Part shown: positions 59,603-64,000 of the stretch, in pieces
How positions within the stretch are numbered: position 1 is the stretch's first letter
Layout: every line of letters starts with the position of its first letter
From: Quercus robur
Lineage: Eukaryota; Streptophyta; Magnoliopsida; Fagales; Fagaceae
Assembly (NCBI RefSeq): GCF_932294415.1
Contig: NC_065536.1
Span: 16,241,974 to 16,305,973, forward strand
Length of the DNA stretch: 64,000 nucleotides
Reading direction: 5' to 3'
Translations under genes and position numbers: made by a program
The notes under the pieces: model-generated
What the model saw: the letters and a program-made list of their open reading frames with translations, nothing else
Database searches by the model: none
What the model was told of the DNA's origin: nothing

Positions 59603-60010
59603 TTAAGCAATAGTAGGCAAAGACATTTAAATCAGGACATTTAAGTCAATCTTGTTTCTATCATTTCAATTTCTTCAAATTGGCATGACACAAAATTGAT
59701 CAAAATAACTTGGATTTTGCCAGCTTCATCTAGTAAATGAGGTTTTTGATATATATTTGTGAATATTTTTAGATCACTGAACGGATTTCACATGATCATT
59801 TTAGTTGACTTAACGGTCATACGATAAAAGCAGTAAAGCACACCTAGATAATAACAGAACACGTAAGAAGATTCCTCTAAACATATTTAACCAAAAACTT
59901 AGCCAACCAAATATTCTAATCCCTTCTATAAATACCTCTCAATCCATTTGAAATCATTCATCCACTACTCCAACCATAGTGTAAAAGTTCATCCTTCATC
60001 CACCGACATA
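59603..60010 (+). promoter_or_regulatory. Upstream region of the LRR receptor kinase
   Basis: TATAAATA at 59,927-59,934, 84 bp before the ATG at 60,011, is a good core-promoter candidate. The 5' side near 59,603-59,690 resembles 45,314-45,400 (AAGCAATA.TAGGC), so part of the region is itself a repeat. Confidence 0.5.
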
Positions 60011-63000
60011 ATGACATCCCTTTCAAACAAACTGCTCCGTAACCAATTCATTTCATCTCTAGTCTTCCTTCTTGTTGTCGTCATCCTTGATTTCGTTTGT
60101 TCATCCACTGCTTCTATTTCCTCTGTAACTTCTCCTTTCATTCACACTAACAATAAGGTTAAGGTAGCAGAAGAAAGAAAGGAAACAAAGGCTCTTCTAA
60201 AATGGAAAACCAACCTTCACAGTAAAATCCAATCTTTCTTGTACTCTTAGGCTGGAAGCAATCCTTGCAATTGGGTTGGAATAAATTGCGACAAGTCTGG
60301 AAGCGTCACCCATCTAAACCTTTCAAGTCACAGTTTGAGAGGTACGCTTCACAATCTAAGCTTTCATTCCTTCCCCAATCTACTCAGTGTTGACCTTTCT
60401 TACAACTCACTATTTGGAACCATCCCCTCAAATATTGTTCACCTCTCTAAACTCTCAGTTCTAATCCTTTCTTATAATCAATTCACTGGGAGAATTCCTT
60501 CCGAAATAGGCCAATTGACAAGTCTTCACATCTTTTACCTTGTTGAAAATGGTATGAGTGGCCTTATCCCTAAAGAATTAGGAAGGTTAACTTCTTTGAG
60601 TGAACTTGATTTATCATCAAATAATCTCACAGGTGTCATCCCTACTTCTCTTGGAAACTTAAGCAACCTAACCACTCTATATCTTTATGAGAACCAACTT
60701 TCTGGTTCCATGCCTCAAGAATTAGGAATGCTAAGTTCTCTGATTGACCTTGAGTTATTCAAAAATAGACTCACAGGTGTCATCCCTGCTTCTCTTGGAA
60801 ATTTAAGCAACCTAACCACTCTATATCTCCATACGAACCAACTTTCAGGTTCCATCCCTCAAGAATTTGGAATGCTAAGTTCTCTTACTGGCCTTGAGTT
60901 ATCAACAAACAATCTCACAGGTACCATCCCTGCTTCTCTTGGAAACCTGCGCAAATTGACCACTTTATATCTTTTTGAAAACCAACTTTCTGGTTCCATC
61001 CCTCAAGAATTAGGAATGCTAAGTTCTTTGACTGACCTTGAGTTATCAACAAACAATCTCACGGGTGTCATCTCTGCTTCTCTTGGAAACTTAAGCAGCT
61101 TAGCCACTTTATATCTTCATACGAACCAACTTTCAGGTTTCATCCCTCAAGAATTAGGAATGCTAAGTTCTCTGACTGACCTTGAGTTAACAACAAACAA
61201 TCTCACAAGTACCATCCCTGCATCTCTTGGAAACTTAAGCAAACTGACCACTTTATATCTTTTTGAAAACCAACTTTCTGGTTCCATCCCTCAAGAATTA
61301 GGAATGCTAAGTTCTCTGACTGACCTTGAGTTAACAACAAACAATCTCACAGGTACCATCCCTGCTTCTCTTGGAAACTTGAGCAAACTAACCACTTTAT
61401 ATCTTTTTGAAAACCAACTTTCTGGTTCCATCCCTCAAGAATTAGGAATGCTATGTTCTCTGACTGACCTTGATTTATCAAGAAACAGTCTCACTAATGC
61501 CATCCCTACTTCTCTTGAAAATTTAACTAAACTCACATATTTATCTTTGTTCTCGAATAAGTTAAGCGGCCCTCTTGAAATGAACAACCTCACTCAATTA
61601 GAGGAATTGCATTTATCATACAACCAATTCACTGGTCATTTGCCAGAAAATGTATGTCGTGGTGGATTGCTTGAGAATTTCACTGCAAGTGATAATCATT
61701 TTATTGGTTCAATACCAAAATCCTTGAAGAACTGCACTAGCCTTTTTAGAGTTCGGCTTGAGGGAAATCAACTTACTGGAAATATAGGAGACAATTTTGG
61801 TGTATATCCACACTTAGACTACTTGGAATTGAGTTATAATAAATTTTACGGTGAACTTTCAACTAATTGGGGGCAATGTCAAAACTTGAGAAGCTTGAAA
61901 ATCTCTAACAATGATATTTCAGGTAGAATATATCCAAAGATTGGAGATGCAAGTCAATTACATTTACTTGACCTCTCCTCAAATAAGCTATATGGGGAGA
62001 TTCCAAAGGAATTAGGTAAGCTGACGTTTTTGTTTGAGCTCTACCTAGACAATAATAGATTTTCTGGACAAGTTCCTTACAATTTTGGGATGCTATCAAA
62101 TCTAGAGAAACTTAATCTCGCTAAAAATAGTCTAAGTGGCCTTATTCCTGACCTAGGGAATTGTAAAAAACTTTTTGTCTTGAATTTGAGCAACAATCAC
62201 TTAAGCAAAAATATCCCACTTGAAATTGGCAATTTGCAATATCTCCAAAATCTTGATCTTAGCAAAAATTTTCTAATAGGAGAGATACCACAACAACTTG
62301 GAGATTTGAAAATGTTAGAAATCTTGAATCTTTCCCATAATGCACTCTCTAGCAATATTCCATCCAATTTTGATCAATTGTTAGGCTTGACCTCCATTGA
62401 TTTGTCGTACAATCAATTGGAGGGTCCTATTCCAAATTTCAATGCATTTCGTGATGCACCTATAAAAGTATTTAGAAATAATAAGGGCTTGTGTGGCAAT
62501 GCCACAGGATTGAAAGCTTGCCTTTCTACAATTAGCCACAATCCTCTTGTTAAAAAGTGGAATAAAGTTATGACACTGATTTTTGTCCTTTTGGGCATTG
62601 TCTTACTTATATTTATCATTGTTGGAATCACATTATATATTCGCTCAAGAGAGACAAAGACAGAAATTAAACCAAAAGAAGCAAAACATCAAAATATGTT
62701 TGTAGTATGGAGCTATGATGGGAAAATGGTTTATGAAAACATTATTGAAGCAACGGAGAATTTTGACGAAAAACATTGTATTGGAGTAGGCGGGTATGGA
62801 ATTGTTTATAAAGCTAAACTACCAACAGGTGAAGTTTTTGCTGTGAAGAAACTTCATGCACTCTCTGAAGACAATGTGATCAATCTAAAAGCTTTCACCA
62901 ATGAGATACGTAGTCTAACTGAAATACGACATTGCAACATTGTGAAACTTCATGGTTTTTGCTCACATCCACGACACTTGCTTTTAGTTTATGAGTTCTT

Positions 63001-63281
63001 GGATGGTGGGAGCTTGGAAAAGATACTAAACAGTGATGAATTAGCACCAAACTTTAATTGGGTTAAAAGGGTAAATGTTGTCAAAGGTGTGGCAAGTGCT
63101 CTGTCTTATATGCATAATGACTGCTCACATCCAATAATTCATCGTGACATATCAAGCAAGAATGTTCTATTAGATTCGGAGTATGAAGCTCATGTCTGTG
63201 ACTTTGGCATAGCTAGGATTATGAGTTCTGACACATCTTATTGGACTTCATTCGTTGGCACCTTTGGATACATTGCTCCAG
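60011..63281 (+). CDS. LRR receptor-like kinase, MIK2-like; exon 1, with a nonsense codon at position 80
   Basis: Membrane receptor kinase of the LRR-XII/XI MIK2-like kind. From ATG 60,011: signal peptide (residues 1 to about 35, hydrophobic FISSLVFLLVVVILDF), LRRNT cap (ETKALLKWK then NPCNWVGINC), over 20 LRRs, membrane helix near residues 855-880 (LLGIVLLIFIIVGITLYI), and a kinase with P-loop GVGGYG, Lys in AVKK, HRD and DFG motifs (RD type) up to GYIAP. The exon stops at 63,281 with a phase-1 donor CCAG/GTATGT; the first base of the next codon (for Glu of the APE motif) is already there. TAG at 60,248-60,250 lies just before AGSNPCNW, where relatives have Trp, so the signal and cap would be lost unless translation restarted at the Met at 60,335. 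Either a pseudogene allele or a sequence error. The next exon is not in the window. Confidence 0.8.
60578..61441 (+). repeat. Six tandem 144-bp (two-LRR) units in the receptor
   Basis: Each 48-residue unit has the form LGMLSSL..LEL..NNLTG.I plus ASLGNL..L.TLYL..NQLSG. Units start at 60,578, 60,722, 60,866, 61,010, 61,154 and 61,298. Units 5 and 6 differ by only a few bases. A diverged seventh half unit follows at 61,442. The rest of the LRR region is not this repetitive. Confidence 0.9.
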
Positions 63282-64000
63282 GTATGTTACTTAAGCATAT
63301 TGTTAAGGACATTACATTTTTTCACAATCTTATGATTGAAGTAACATAAATTTTTACATGGACTTACTAACTCCACTTTTATTAACAACAATCACATCAT
63401 CTATATCCGCATTGTGACTATTGTTGTGTCTTCTGACTTATTAATGTTATTTCAATTGGCATTATTTGTCTTTTAAAATTGGAAAATATTTACCTCCAAA
63501 ATGGTTTTGAGGAAACTTCCTCCAGCTAGCTATATGGCTATTAAAGAGGTCATCTGCATGTACTTTAGTCATATGACTTTTTATATGAGTTATGTGACTT
63601 ATTTAAATAATACATTTGAATAGTTTTATAAATCACAACTTAATGAATTAGAGGAAATTCCTCCAAACTTTGTCCTTTAAAATTTGTTTAACAACATAAT
63701 GTTATGTACAATTGTCACTGTTTGTGCTAGTAGGTTTGGTTAATAATTATAGTACTCTGCTGAATTAGGATTAAAAAAAATATTTTCAATATCGATCATC
63801 TTGATTGTCATTAAAAAATTAAAACACTAGATTGGAGGTCACAACCCTTGATAATTTATACGATCACCTCCTTTACCCTTGATAATTTATACGATCACCT
63901 CCTTTATTTGGGGTCATAATCACTATTACAATAAAATAAAATAAATGTTCTTTTTAATTGCAATTGTTGAGATTTAAATTTTTTTACATAGTAATTGTGC
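63282..64000 (+). other. Start of the kinase-domain intron and unexplored 3' flank
   Basis: The phase-1 donor GTATGTTACTT at 63,282 opens a T-rich stretch with no exon I can recognise before the window ends. A 30-bp repeat (CCCTTGATAATTTATACGAT, then CACCTCCTTT) occurs twice at about 63,845 and 63,877. If the gene is complete, the second kinase exon lies beyond 64,000. Confidence 0.5.

Noticed and set aside
63480..63560. Second kinase exon of the receptor (CCAGCTAGCTATATGG)
   Set aside because: The letters resemble an ELAYTM start but the following codons do not continue the kinase, and there is no fitting frame.

Overview
The window is nuclear DNA of a flowering plant. It is AT-rich, full of nested LTR retroelements, and holds one large plant-type LRR receptor kinase gene with a phase-1 intron in its kinase domain plus a Helitron. 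A woody eudicot such as an oak relative would fit, but the species cannot be proven from this sequence. No rRNA, tRNA, CRISPR or prokaryotic-style operon was seen. Most open frames are noise inside repeats.

Layout. 1-14,666: a rearranged nest. An old minus-strand element (E, 1-3,614 and 12,986-14,664) is interrupted by a solo LTR (A1) and by a second element (C1, 3,615-11,335) that ends in an inverted LTR snap-back. 14,667-34,535: a tandem array of a roughly 4.6-kb unit (three copies, the last truncated). The first two copies each carry a fragment of an LRR receptor kinase. Unit 1 was later hit by solo LTRs A3 and B1 and by a full element B (21,102-28,334, target duplication TTCTG). Unit 2 was hit by a small TIR transposon. 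35,530-42,941: solo LTR B4 split by a young element A2 (35,633-42,177, perfect 5-bp target duplication). 42,942-47,174: MITEs, poly-G tracts and a 1.2-kb long inverted repeat. 47,175-55,389: element D. 56,554-59,602: a non-autonomous Helitron that captured two exons of a P5A-type ATPase gene. 59,603-64,000: a MIK2-like LRR receptor kinase with one early nonsense codon.

The most interesting signal is shared by elements A2, B, C1, D and E. None shows pol. B, C1 and D have, or keep remnants of, a Copia-type gag (UBN2 region, coiled coil, zinc knuckles) and then a second transcription unit; E keeps both halves separated by C1, and A2 keeps only parts. The second unit is a cluster of family-specific CG-containing palindromes, a pyrimidine-rich leader, a predicted 0.4-0.6-kb intron and an ORF2 of the putative plant transposon protein type, whose start codon lies at or just after the predicted 3' splice site. 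The same palindrome type is found in the LTR just upstream of the TATA box. The motif differs between families (TCGCGA, TCGATCGA, CTCGACA/TATCGAG), but within A, B, C and D the LTR and internal clusters match. I infer an internal promoter that copies the LTR's control logic and drives a spliced ORF2 message.
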